From contig JAIQDT010002047.1 in the NCBI GenBank assembly GCA_021521415.1, forward strand, positions 310,001-374,000: 64,000 bases of DNA, written 5' to 3'. A program made the translations under genes and the position numbers. Source of the stretch: Bidens hawaiensis (taxonomy: Eukaryota > Streptophyta > Magnoliopsida > Asterales > Asteraceae). Below, piece by piece: positions 1 through 11,355 of this stretch (within the stretch, counting starts at the first letter, position 1; each line of letters starts with the position of its first letter). The notes under the pieces were generated by a model, which saw only the letters and a list, made by a program, of their open reading frames with translations, was not told the DNA's origin and searched no databases.

Positions 1-940
1 CAACTTAAAGTTGGATGATGTGATTTCATTCTTACAAGCAGCAGAGCATTAAATGATTGAGAATCATATGTTGAAGGAAGAAAAGTCAAGTTTCCTAGTG
101 ACAAATGCACTAGTTGCACCCATGGGAAATCTCTCAGCAAATGCACCCAATTGTAGAAGAACCATCTGATACTGGTTCAATTTTTGGAGCAAGTCAGTCA
201 AGGTTTAATATTCAATGACTAAAGTTGATAATACATCAACTGCTAGTGGACATGCATCATATGTTCAATCTCCTAGTCAGGGGAATGAGTACCAAGCACT
301 GTTTTCAATGTTTACAGAGTCATATAATGCATTTGTTGCCCAGAACATCATTCATACCAGTGTGGTTCAAGAAGACTTGGAACAAATAGATGCTGATGAG
401 TTGGAAGATATGGATTTGAAGTGGCAAGCTGCCATGTTAGCTGTGAGTAGCAAAATATTGTTTAACAGGACTGGAAGGTCGACATTTGCGGGTCCAAATG
501 ACATAATTGGATTTGATAAATCCAAGGCTATATGTTACAATTGTCAGCAACCTAGTCATTTTGCAAGAGAATGTAATCTTCCCAAGCAATATGGAAATCA
601 AGTGAACCAAACTCAGTTTTACCATAATCAAAATCAACAAGGTTATCAGCAGAGAATTCAACCTATGAACCAAAATCTCTAACAACAAAACAGGCCCCAC
701 AACAAATCCAGCCTCAGCAAAGAAATAACCAATTGCAAATGCAGGGGAATCAAAATAGGGGAGTTGTCAATGCAGCAAATCAAAACAGGGATCAAGGGAA
801 TGTCGCTGTAACCATGGTTCCACAGGATGGTGACTTTGACTGGAGCAACCATGCAGCTGAAATGGAGAAGGCTAATGTTGCATACATGGTCATAGTGAAA
901 GAAGCTGGAGAATCCTCAAATTCTAAGGGACAGTCCACTG
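1..940 (+). pseudogene. A1 gag remnant (capsid tail and zinc knuckle)
   Basis: This is the C-terminal part of a copia Gag. The best open stretch is 215-682. It ends with a retroviral zinc knuckle, C-x2-C-x4-H-x4-C (CYNCQQPSHFAREC, about 533-575), which binds element RNA in the particle. Upstream, 1-50 matches the end of the gag helical domain seen whole in A2, closed by a TAA after 'AEH'. Further stops near 680 and 985 break the frame. The shared stops in A2 show that the source element was already dead before the two copies separated. A2 additionally lacks one base at the position matching 434-436. Confidence 0.75.
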
Positions 941-1503
941 ATGGAAATGATATATGGTATATGGTATATGGACAGTGGGTGTTCTAGGCACATGACATGT
1001 GACAGAGATTCACTTGTCAATTATGAACAAAAATATGAAGGACCTGTTGCATTTGGAAGTGATGAAAATGGAGGGAAGATTGTTGGAAGAGGCACACTGA
1101 CAAATGGCAAGGTATCCTTTGAGAATTTACTGCATGTTGAAGGTCTTCAATACCATTTTCTAAGCATTTCTGAAGTCTGTGACAAAGGATACAAGATTGG
1201 ATTGATTATGCACACTGTTTTATCCTGAAGCCTAAATTTGTGATCCCACCTAAAATGATCATGATGATGGCTCCAAGGAATGGAAACCTCTATGAGCTAA
1301 GAATGAAGAATGGAACTTCTAGAGGTGGATCATGCTTTGTGTCAAGAGCTACTGAAAATGAGACAAAGATGTGTTATAAAAAGATGTTTCATGTGAATCT
1401 GAAGAATATGAATAGACTTGTGAAGGGAGAGCATGTCATTGGACTTCCCACAAAAGAATTTAAGATGGAAGAAAAATGCTCTTCATGTATCAAAAGGAAG
1501 TAA
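941..1503 (+). pseudogene. A1 protease and GAG-pre-integrase remnant
   Basis: 941-1228 carries the aspartic-protease active-site motif DSG in the context YMDSGCSRHMT, as in copia retropepsins. 1240-1503 continues with the GAG-pre-integrase region, ending in the C-x2-C half of the integrase zinc-binding HHCC motif (KCSSCIKRK). A stop just after 1228 and another at 1501-1503 break the frame. In family B the same region is one open frame, which shows where the lesions lie. Non-functional as it stands. Confidence 0.75.
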
Positions 1504-1540
1504 CACAAGTCCTCTCACAAGAACAAACTAATTAACACAA

Positions 1541-2278
1541 GTGATGGAGGTGCTGGAATTGTTTCACATGGATCTTTTTGGTCCTGTGAGTGTTCCAAGT
1601 ATTGGAAAGAAAAGATTCTATCTTGTGATTACTGATGACTTTTCAAGATTCACATGGGTGTTCTTTTTGGGAACCAAGGATGAAACTACTGAATTAATCA
1701 AAGGTTGTGTGCTAAGAATGGAAAATATGCTTAACAAGAAGGTGAAAGTTATTAGAAGTGATAATGGGACAGAATTTAAGGATGGAATGATGTATGAATT
1801 CTGCACTTCTAATGAAATATTTCAGCAGTTTAGTGCTCCACGGACTCCTGAACAAAATGGTGTTGCAGAGAGAAGAAATATAACATTTATAGAGGCTGCA
1901 AGAACCATGACAGTAAATGCATACCTACCAGTTGCATTTCGGGCAGAAGCTATCAACACTGCATGCTATGTGCAGAACAGGGTCCACTTGAACAAGGCTC
2001 AAAACAAGACACAATATGAAATTCTTTTCAAAAGAAAGCCTTATGTGAAGTTCTTGAAGCCCTTTGGATGTAAAGCCTCACTCTTGAACACAAAAGACTA
2101 TCTGAACAAGTTCCAATCCAAGTCATTGGAATGCTTCTTTGTGGGCTATTCATCACAGTCAAAAGCTTATAGAGTTTATGTCAAGGAGCATATGTGTGTC
2201 ATTGAATCATCAGACATTGTTTTCAATGAGAATCATTTCAATGATGTTGATGGTCCAACTTGGTTATTTGACCTATAG
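1541..2278 (+). pseudogene. A1 integrase core fragment
   Basis: An open stretch of 245 codons encodes the rve integrase core of a copia element. The three acidic catalytic residues are visible in their usual contexts: D in LFHMDLFGP, D in RSDNGTEF and E in NGVAERRN. Integrase inserts the cDNA into host DNA. The frame stops at 2276-2278, and 2279-2793 is a degenerate acidic linker between integrase and RT with several stops. A2 carries the same fragment with extra small deletions. Confidence 0.8.
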
Positions 2279-2793
2279 AAGTTGATCAAATCCTTCAAGA
2301 TCTACAGTGAAGACATGGATAAAAAGTCTGTTCAGAACAAGTGTGGAAGAAAAGTGAAAACATAAAAAAATTGATCTGGACAGATTATGGTCAAAGGTAG
2401 CTGCTGGTGAAAGAGAATTTGAGTTTGTGAAGAATGAGAGAAGATCAGATGAAATTGGGTCTACTGACTTGAAACTTAAGTTGAAGCTCAAAATGATGGT
2501 CCAAGTGTAGTGGAGAGTGAACCAGTGCAAAGTCAATCTAAAAAGACAAATATGAATGAAGACAGGTTCCAATTACTATTTGAGTCATTGCAAATTGGAA
2601 GTAATGAAGCATCTACATCTGGACATGCCAACAACCAAGAGCCTGCTGAGAATGAAAAAGAAACATAGGTTGATTTTCTTGATGTAAACGTTTCAAACTT
2701 AGATGCTGAAATTGTGACAGATCAGATTGTTCAGACTTCCTCAGTTCAAAGAAATTATCCTGCTAAAAACATCATTGGGGACTTGCATGAAAA

Positions 2794-4399
2794 GTGACTA
2801 TAAGTTCATCTGAAAGGGCAAATATTTGTCTTTATGCTTGCTTTCTCTCTCAAATTGAACCAAAGAACATCAATCAAGCACTAAAGGACAACAGTTGGGT
2901 AGAAGCAATGCAAGAAGAGTTAGCTCAATTCAGAGACTTACAAGTATGGGACTTAGTGGATAAGCCCAGGGGAAAGTATGCATGTGGCACCAAATGGGTT
3001 TTCAGGAATAAGAAGGATGAAAGGGGAATTGTGATCAAGAATAAGGTAAAACTGGTGGCTTTGGGATGCTTACAGAAAGAAGGAGTGGATTTTAAAGAAG
3101 TCTTTGCTTCAGTTGCCAGATTGGAAGCCATCAGAATTTTCTTAGCCTATGAAGCATCAATGAAAATAAGAGTATATCAATTGGATGTCAAATCTGCATT
3201 CTTAAATGGAAGGATTGATAGAAGAGGTATATGTCACACAGCCTCCTGGCTTTGAAGATCCAAATTATCCAAAGAGAGTGCACAAATTGGGTAAAGCTTT
3301 GTATGGACTACATCAAGCTCCTAGAGCTTGGTATGATGAGCTCTCAAATCACCTTCTGGATAATAGATTCTACAGAGGTGCAATTGACAAGACTCTGTTT
3401 TATAAAAGAATGAAGAAGGATCTGCTGTTGGTACAAGTGCATGCAGATGACATTATTTTTGGTTCAACCGATGAGCAAATGTGCAAGGACTTTGAAACTG
3501 TGATGAAATCAAAGTATAAGATGAGCTCCATGGGTGAGATGAATTTCTTTCTTGGATTGCAAGTGCAGTAGAAGAGTGAAGGAATATTCATAAATCAATC
3601 CAAGTATGTGCAAGAGATTCTCACCAAATTCAAGTGCCATGACTTAAAGACAGTGTCCACACCAATGGACACACATAAGAAAATGGTAGCTGATGAAAAG
3701 GGAGAGTCAGTGGAACAGCATGAATATAGGGCCAAGATTGGATCACTCATGTATTTGGCAGCATCAAGGCCAGATATCATGTTTGCAGTGTGTGTGTGTG
3801 TGTGTGTTTGTGCGCGCATAAGATTTCAGGAAAATCCGAAGATGTCCCACGTGCTTGCAGTGAAGAGGATTTTCATATACATAAAGGGTAAACCAAATTT
3901 GGGCATCTGGTATCCAAAGAACAGCTCCTTTGACTTGACAGCTTACACAGACAGTGACTGTGATGGTTGCAACATGAGCAGAAAGTCAACCTCAAGAGGA
4001 TGCCAATTTCTAGGAAATAGGCTGGTGTCATGGCAATGCAAGAAACAAACCATAGTGTCAATCCCAACTGCTGAAGCTGAGTACATTGCTGCATCTGCTT
4101 GTTGTGCATAGGTTTTATGGATCCAAAATTAGTTGCTGGATTATGGTCTGAATTTCTTACTCCCTTCTATTTTCATAGATAATACTGCTGCTATGTTTAT
4201 TGTGAAAAATTCAGTTCATCATTCTAAAACTAAGCACATATAAATTAGGCATCATTTCTTTAGGGAATGCAATGAAAAAGGGCTGATAGAAATGAAAAGG
4301 GTTGAAACTACTGACAATTTGGCTGATTTATTCACCAAACCTTTAGACAAAACCAGGTTTCACTTTATGTTAAAAATGGCTAGGAATGATAATTGCTGA
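2794..4399 (+). pseudogene. A1 reverse transcriptase and RNase H remnant
   Basis: 2794-3255 and 3206-3571 together cover the copia RT domain in two frames, separated by a frameshift near 3,225. The polymerase motif reads HADD here, whereas A2 has YADD. 3608-4111 covers the RNase H domain (AYTDSDCDG and TAEAEYIAAS), and homology continues through several stops to the end of pol at 4397-4399. A TG microsatellite of about 20 nt (from 3788) interrupts RNase H where family B encodes a plain LCARFQ segment. Several stops sit where family B has Gln codons, as expected of C-to-T decay. Confidence 0.8.
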
Positions 4400-4913
4400 T
4401 GAAGTTTGATTGATGAAATGTGCTTAGTTGAGATGCTTAATTGACTATCTGATTATTGCTCACGATTTCTGAATGCATGAATGTCTGAAACGTGCTTACT
4501 GATTATACTTTGCTTTGCTTGTTGTGATTATCTACTAGAAAGTATCTGCATGATTAATTTGCTGTTTGAAATTGAAAACTGATTGAATCAATTGCTTTGA
4601 AATGATACATGCTGATGTCATCTGATTCATGTAATCTTTGATTAATATGTGCTTGAGTGAACAATCATTAATCTTGGATGAATGTATCTGCTTGAATGAA
4701 TCATATATGAAGTTTTGAAAAAGTTTGTAAGTTAAAACAGATCATTTGTAAATGGTTTTTGACTAAGTAAACTGTTTTTGGTGATCTCATTAGAGAAATG
4801 ATAAGATTATTCAGTTATAAACTTTAAAGAAGCTTAAAATTTTTTTGAGATAGAGATAGTATCCAACCTATGGGAAATGATAGAAAATTGTTTAGTCTCC
4901 TAACACATGAATT
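4400..4913 (+). other. A1 pol-ORF3 spacer, part 1
   Basis: Non-coding DNA behind pol. Most of it is AT-rich and full of TGATT/TGCTT words with no gene. The last 60 bases (about 4853-4913) match a block in the family-B spacer (near 26,600) around the words 'atccaacct' and 'gaaatgata'. That block is split here by the CACTA transposon and resumes at 9,186. The trinucleotide att at 4911-4913 is the transposon's target duplication. Confidence 0.6.
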
Positions 4914-5809
4914 CACCACCAGAAAAAAGGCCTTTAATGACACGCATTGCGTGTCATGACGGGTACAGATGACACGCAATGCGCGTCATTGAAGCCCTTG
5001 TCAAAAACGAAATATGACATGCACCTGCGTGTCATATTATATGACACGCTTTAATGACACTCATTTATGACACACGTTTATGACGTACATGTATAACACG
5101 CTTTCGGTATTCACATTTATGACACCAATTTACGACAAGCATTTATACATGTCATCGTATACTTTTTTTTAAAAAAAACTTATTATATATATATATTACA
5201 TAATTACTAATTTTCACATTAATTACACAACTACACAAATATAGCATCAAAATTATATGTATATTAGACACCGTAAGTCAAAATGTTACAAATATTCCGA
5301 AGTTAATTAACAAATATATTTGTTAATATTCAAAAGCATACACATATATCACTACCAGAAAATAAACTATGAGGTATGACTTGACCATTCCTCTCAAACA
5401 ACATCAATATCCGCATCCGTGTACTCGGTTTTGCCTCCCCCCAACCTATAAGAAAATTAAACAAACAAAACGCTTCAAAATTTTGTCGAGTTATTAAGCA
5501 TAATTAAACATCTAAATTATACTTACATTGTTATTGACGAGTGTTTGAAGTCTTTCATGAACGATCTCTTTCATGAAATTTAAGGTATAATAACCACATA
5601 AGCTACATCTAAACAAAATAAAATTGTATGTAATTTACCTCACTAACTGAAACAACCATATAAGCTAAAAATTTGACCGGTTTAGCTTAATTCGAAGTGC
5701 CCGCCACAAAACTTTTCATTATCGCCTGCAAATTTAAAATTTTTAAACGTGAAACCATACATAATAAACAAACTTTTTTAAATCTTAAAGAAAAGTAGAA
5801 TTTACTAAG

Positions 5810-5863
5810 ATTCATAGGCATCAGGATTCAGGAACCAGATTCATAGGCATCAGGAACCGACTT
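5810..5863 (+). repeat. Short direct repeat inside the CACTA element
   Basis: The phrase 'agattcataggcatcagga' occurs twice about 26 bp apart, giving a small tandem duplication. It is present at the matching place in the A2 copy (about 44,974-45,027). Confidence 0.7.
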
Positions 5864-7144
5864 GTGCATCTTTTCATTTTTAATTATAAAACTGTTACGC
5901 ACCTAAAGTAAACCATTAATAACGGTTTTGTTCATAAATTAATTATTTTGGTTTCCGATGGTTAAAAAAAGTTACAGATAGTTACGATGGTTAAACAGCC
6001 CTTCCAATCCTATCTATATTTCAATTTGACAATAAAAGATGATTGTATCAAGGGGCAATATGAGAATACAAAAGATTTGACTAGAACCCATACGCAAACT
6101 AAACCCGAAAGTCGTGTCAGACACGTGAACCGAAGACGGCATCCACATTCACAGGTTGATCCGAAAGTTCTTTACTTTTTATTAATTTTTTATTAATAAT
6201 ACTTTAATTTTACATTTTTACAACAAAAAGTATAATTTTATATAAAAAAATAATTTTAATTATAAAATCTTTTGTTGATTTCCTTTTGAGCTATAAATTT
6301 TACCATAACGCACCCAAGCGATTTAGTTGATTACATAAAACACATTGTAGAAAAAATAAAAAATAAAAAAATAAATGGGTTAAATCAGTCAACCCGCAAA
6401 CCCGCCAAATTCAATGAAACATGATCTGTTTAGTTAAACGGGTTTGCTGGTTCAATCCGAAAACTAACCCGAACCTATTTATAGCAAACCCGAAGCTGCG
6501 ATTTTCGTGTTACGCTTGTGTCATGTCAGGTTACTCCAGTTACACCCTACAATAGAAAACATAAATTAAACACTTTCTGAAGCATGTTCCAACATATAAT
6601 TAAATAAATAATAATCATTAAATATAAAACTAACCGAAACCCGTTTTTGGTAAAGTAATATAGAAAAGTACATTATTCTTTCACCTTGAAAGAAAATAAT
6701 TGAAAACATCTTATCAACTTACCTTGTACAAAATGGCAAGTAACCTCGTTTTAGAAAGTACTCTAAATGCATTCAGATCATGTGTCCAATTTGGCTTGTT
6801 TCAACTCAATTCAACCCTTTGCCTAACCCACCCAACCCAAACTTAATTGAAGACTTTGGATTTTACTGTTAATATATTTATTTTAAAAGTAAAATATACA
6901 TTTTAGAAGATCATCTTGTGCCCTACCACCTATACATGGTTTACTTTGTTATTCAACAATACTTGTTACCATTAACTAACCAAAATTTAGTGACTTGTCT
7001 TTTTACAACGCAAGGTTCCCACTTTACAAATTCTCTATTGCTTCTTTTACTGCGAAATTTATCTGAAAGATTCATGTGACCTAAACCTTAACTTAGACTT
7101 TCAAAGACAATGGAAATTATGAAGAAAATGCATAAACAAATTAC

Positions 7145-7452
7145 CTTAATATGAGGTAGAGTGATACCTTACACTAAAGCCAGCTACATTGGTCAATATC
7201 GAGTCAATGCAGTTTAAAAATGCTCCCATTACAAGTATCTTTCTATGTTTCTGCTCCATTTGAAAGCATTGCCAAGTAGCCACCTGCAACAATTCATGTC
7301 TTTAAATACACAAAATAAGAAACTGTCTAAATTAGTTAGTTTTAGTGTTGCTTCAAATCACCTTAGTAGTAGCAAAAATATCACCGGGTTGGTTGCTATC
7401 TAAATCTGCTCCACGACTTCTGGACACCCTAATTTCTTCATTTGTATCACTT
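7145..7452 (-). pseudogene. Captured DExH-box helicase-like exons in CACTA
   Basis: Two blocks on the - strand have exon-like borders. 7452-7362 lies between a ttctgcag-type acceptor and a GTGATT donor; 7283-7145 lies between a TTGCAG acceptor and a GTAAT donor. Joined at these borders the frame stays open across the junction. The second block contains KILVMGAFLNCIDSILT, which resembles the HA2 region of DExH-box RNA helicases (typical wording there is 'G..LVMGA...C.DP.LT..AG.SVRDPF'). A conserved Asp-Pro is changed and a stop follows near the end, so this is a fragment. It fits gene-fragment capture by a CACTA element. The helicase assignment is from memory of the family and was not searched. 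Confidence 0.5.
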
Positions 7453-7899
7453 CTGCAAAGTTCAAAGCTCATATAGTTAAAAAATTTATACATACTAAAA
7501 ATATTAGGATAATCACATTTAAATACAAGTTACCCAAAACATAATGATTAATTTGACCAAAAAAAATATAACCCAAAACATAATTTCACCAAAAAAAAAA
7601 TAATAATAACTCATTGTAACATACATGGCATGATGATTAATTTGACAGTTTTTGATCCTCTCACAACTATCTGAGCATTGCATGACTTACAAAAGTTCTG
7701 TGCACCATACTTGTGCACCATACTGAGCAACACATGCATTACTTTAAATCCACTTTTGACCCTTCAATATAAGAGTTGGACAGACAACAATGACCATACA
7801 ACTGATGTCTCACCTTGAGCTGCTGGAAAAGGATTGATAAAACGAAAGGCAAAATAAGTCATTATATTATATGACCAAAAGGCAAAATAAATCCACTTT

Positions 7900-8110
7900 T
7901 GGTTAGTTATATTCGTTTATCTATGATTAGTTATGTTCGTTCGTTTAAGTTCATGAACCGTTTGTTTATATTGTTAACGAACGGATAGACATAAACGAAC
8001 ACGAACAAAAAAAATTAGTTTAATTGTTCATGCCTGGTCATTTATTCTGTTAAAGGTAAACAAACAAACACGAACATGCTCCATTCGTGTTTGTTCCGGT
8101 TATTTACAGG
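7900..8110. repeat. MITE-like palindromic repeat inside CACTA
   Basis: A segment rich in gttcgttt / aaacgaac words that fold back on each other, ending at 'acaggcctaattaatt'. This looks like a small dispersed plant repeat inserted in, or carried by, the CACTA element. Exact borders and family were not determined. Confidence 0.35.
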
Positions 8111-8715
8111 CCTAATTAATTAATAACAACATGAAGTAAAAGTGTCCATAAGATTTAAAGTGACCTTCCTAATGAATTTCTGCAACTGAATATGGAGATC
8201 ATTTATATATAGTTTTGACCTTTCTAAGATCATTTTTTTAAGTATATTAACATTGAGATTCATATTACACTCTGGATAATCTCAAGCTTTTATGTGTCCA
8301 TTTCGTGGATAAGATCATCTTTTCGTTTATATTTTGGAAAATGACCTATTGATTTTACTTGATGTTTATTTTGATGATCTTTTTACACCCGGCGCATTGC
8401 GTGGGGTCCTAAAATCTAGTGAGGTTTAAAAACTAGGCACTAGTTGGTACTAATTTTCACAAATAGTAAAACACTAAATCCCACTTTAAGGTTAGTGCTG
8501 CAAGTCTGCAACAGTGCTACACACTTTAAGTCGAAGAATGTAATAGAAAAGTTAAAAAAAAGTTACAGACAGTTGATGTGTGTGCCTTTGTGAATAGTGA
8601 CTTATGAATATGGTACCAGCAATTAACAGTATAACAACTAATTAACAACATTAAACCCTAACAAATTATGAAACCCACAATTAGCAGAATAACAAAGTAA
8701 ATTTGAAGGCACATA

Positions 8716-8965
8716 CCTAACTGTAGATGAACTCTTGCCAATAATCCTTCGATTAACTCGAAACCCTAGCTGTGGTGTTGCGTTGTGGTGGAGAAAGGCC
8801 GTCGTCGTCGTGGGCGGTGGTGGAGACTGAGCGTATTCTAATGGGTGGTGGTGGTGGTGGAGACTGAACTATCACTAATATGATAGTCTTGAAGGAGAAA
8901 CCCTAGCTTTGGGGGAGAAGGGAGACAGATAGAATTTAGGGAGAAGCAGAGTCTGATATGGGAAT
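8716..8965 (-). other. Possible captured 5' UTR/first exon in CACTA
   Basis: Read on the - strand, this stretch is typical of a plant gene start: an 'aaagctagggtttctcc' leader, two AAACCCTAG-type words, a CCACCACC-rich segment, then a good splice donor (TTAG|GTATGTG) at about 8,716/8,715. No clear start codon in a long frame was found. It lies upstream, on the same strand, of the helicase-like exons and may be the 5' part of the same captured gene. That link is inference. Confidence 0.35.
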
Positions 8966-9185
8966 TTAGGTGGGTGTTTATGTATTTTATCTAGGATGCA
9001 AGATGACACTCAAACATGCACATGCATAGGTTATTTTTTTAAATTATCACACTGATTTAATGACGCACAAAAATAAGTGTCATAAATCCTCTAATTTTTA
9101 AAATTTATGACGTTTTTTTAATAACACGCACATTTGCGCATCATAAATCGACGCATGTCATTAAAAGGCCTTTTTTCTAGCAGTG

Positions 9186-10110
9186 ATTATTGGCTTAAAA
9201 GGCTTGAAGTATAGTCATTGACACTGTATGGTAGCTTTTCATGGTGTGTAGTTGCCTAAGTAATATAAATATAATGATCTTGCTAAGTCTGATGTGGTGG
9301 TACATTTGAAGATTAAGGTATGTTCTTTTACACATCTCTCCCAATGATATGCAGAAAGGTAATTATCCTGTCATACACAAGCCTGTTGATGCTATGGTCA
9401 CCAAAAATATTCTTTTATTAATATTTGAACAGTTGTATATGTAATAGCTAATGTAGTATAAAAAATCTATCTGCTTATTATAAATATTATATTCTCTAAA
9501 AATAATCAGACTTAAAGGGGCCTCAAGGTAACTACAGGGGTGGGGCATACAAATAAGTCCTTAACACCCTAAATGTTAGGCATGTAATTATGTTCGGATG
9601 GCTTGTAAGTCCAACGTTCAACCTTAAAGTCTGCCTTTTCTAAATACTGTTCATATAATCAAAACTATTTTGACCATACATAAAGGGGTTGAAGTCAAAT
9701 TGGAGTGACTTGGAGAAAGCTAAATAAGCCTTGAGAATATATTAGGGACAACCTAAATCCATAGTGTTAACCATTCATACCTTATGCACTTAATTGAACC
9801 TTAAGCATATCACTAAAAGTAATGATAATCAAGCTAAGTGTTAATACCTGCTATCAACCTGACTCAAGTCATAATAATGCCAACCATGAAATGTTGTGAA
9901 GTGATTAAGTAGTATGATCCTATGTTGAGATCTCTCTATAAAATGTTCTGAAGTGACCAACAACTGAAGTTTAATCTCTTATTCACCTTAAGCTTATGCT
10001 TGAGTCAATGCAGTGTCTAAAATAACAAACTTTGATGATTTGAGTACAAGTTTATGTGTGAAGTTGTCTAGTTTGTTAGACAAGTGATGATTTATTTCAA
10101 ATGTGTGATC
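9186..10110 (+). other. A1 pol-ORF3 spacer, part 2 (blocks shared with family B)
   Basis: No long ORF. Several blocks align by eye with the family-B spacer. 9186-9255 ('ggcttaaaaggctt' then 'agtcattg' then 'catggtg') matches 26,660-26,725. 9340-9410 matches 26,803-26,880 and also reads as a shared peptide. 9700-9745 ('gtgacttgg..aaag') matches 27,120-27,150. 9850-9990 matches 27,250-27,400. Such conservation between elements with unrelated LTRs suggests function, for example promoter, RNA structure or RNA processing. It is not proof. Confidence 0.6.
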
Positions 10111-10114
10111 TGAA

Positions 10115-10925
10115 ATGTTACAAGTCTTTTCGAGCATATTCTATTATTAGAACTGCTCTCAAAGTGCTTCGAACATGAATCTATGCTTAAAATTAATTTT
10201 GTTGCTCTTCGAGCACAAAGACATGTCTTCAAATTTTTTCTAAGTATTTTGAGCAAAGATAACATGATTATGCTCTTCGAGCACAAAAATGTGTATTGAA
10301 AACTTTTTTAAGTCTTTCGAGCATAGATTCTTGCATGATTTGTGATTTTGACTTCACAAGCACAATGTTATGGAATGATAAATTTTACCAAATGTTTAGA
10401 GCATGAGTGAGTGATAGATGCGTAAGTTTCCTCTACGAGCATAAGTGACTAAATAATAATTTGTATAAGTATGTTCGAGTAGAGTTAATGCTTTGAATGT
10501 GTTTCGAGCATGATTTGTTGACTGAGTATTTTTCTAAGTATGTTGAGCATATAAGAGTGATGTTGTGTTTGAAAATTTGACTAAGTGTTCTCGAGCATAT
10601 TGACTATCTTACTTGAACTGATTGTGTTAAGTGTTTATTAGTAATGCTCTCGAGTATGGTTTTGTAAACGAGCATGAGTGATTGTTTGTGTGTTACTTAA
10701 AACTGACATTTTGGTTAAGGCAAGGAATCGAGCACAGTTTTGAAATATCTCAAAAAGTTAAGAAATTCTAAGTTTTTCCCTCGAGTATACTTGGTTTCGA
10801 GCAAACCTATTAATGAACATTCTCAAATACTTAACCATTTTCTTATAAAAGCAAGTCGAGCATGCTTTGGAAAGGGTATTCGAGCACAATGGGAGACAAC
10901 TGTTTTTGGTTGTATGCTCGAGTAG
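10115..10925 (+). promoter_or_regulatory. TCGAGCA motif swarm upstream of A1 ORF3
   Basis: About 17 copies of TCGAGCA or one-base variants (TTCGAGCATA, CTCGAGTATG and similar) occur at irregular spacing, mostly in one orientation. The same motif fills the U3 part of the A2 LTR (37,570-38,100) and is not obvious elsewhere in the element. The swarm ends about 85 bp before a TATA box. It is probably a cluster of binding sites for a transcription factor or a structured RNA segment; which is unknown. Confidence 0.6.
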
Positions 10926-11006
10926 AGGTTTTTCATTAATTTCAAATTAAATGACATCTGGTGAGTACTAAACGACAAATCTGGGTTGTACTATCCAATC
11001 GTTAAG

Positions 11007-11355
11007 TATAAAAGGGGGACTTAGAAAATTTTCCAAACACTTTTTCCCTCTCTTAACAAAAACCCTTCTGCTCGTGCCCCCCTTGCTCTATCGAACACTC
11101 GACTCTGCTTGAATACTTTTTTGATTATAGCCAGTAGCTCTGATTCCAACTTAGTAAGAAATTGATTATCGATTATCGTCTTTCCGAGTGTCGGAATTAG
11201 GGTTTCTATAAACAGTTACTAACTGTTTACTTAAATTGTGCAGGTTTGCAAATTGTTACGGAACAGGTTACGGAATATGACTTTCTTCTATAACTATAAA
11301 CTGCTATTACTCTGCTATTACAGATACTTACAATTTCTTTTATTTTGTAGAACTA
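11007..11355 (+). promoter_or_regulatory. Putative internal promoter and 5' UTR of A1 ORF3
   Basis: A TATA box (tataaaa, 11007-11013, followed by ggggg) lies about 350 bp before the ORF3 ATG. A possible 5' UTR intron follows: donor TTA|GTAAGAA at 11153/11154 and acceptor TTTTATTTTGTAG ending at 11350, five bases before the ATG at 11356. Another AG acceptor (attgtgcag) lies near 11,243. The identical arrangement is at 50,171-50,519 in A2. Confidence 0.5.

Larger units (their letters stand above)
4914..9185. mobile_element. CACTA (En/Spm-type) DNA transposon, non-autonomous, in A1
   Basis: The termini are inverted repeats: the left starts caccaccagaaaaaaggcc, and the right, read on the - strand, starts cactgctagaaaaaaggcc. 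Both are followed by 'ttaatgaca' type sequence. The flanking 3-bp duplication is att (4911-4913 and 9186-9188), as expected for CACTA. Subterminal copies of tgacacgc or its complement lie near both ends (4935-5160 and 9060-9150). Length is 4,272 bp. No transposase reading frame was seen, so it would depend on an autonomous relative. A second CACTACCAGAAAA-like word at about 5,351 may be an older nested end. Several segments look like captured host exons on the - strand. Confidence 0.88.

Noticed and set aside
5987..6196. 69-codon ORF repeated identically at 45,151-45,360
   Set aside because: It lies inside the CACTA element in both copies, has no recognisable domain, and its repetition only reflects duplication of the element.
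10115..10925. TCGAGCA swarm (and GCGAAGTT clusters) as a CRISPR-like array
   Set aside because: Copies are short, irregularly spaced and of mixed orientation, without constant repeat-spacer units, and the DNA is from a plant nucleus.
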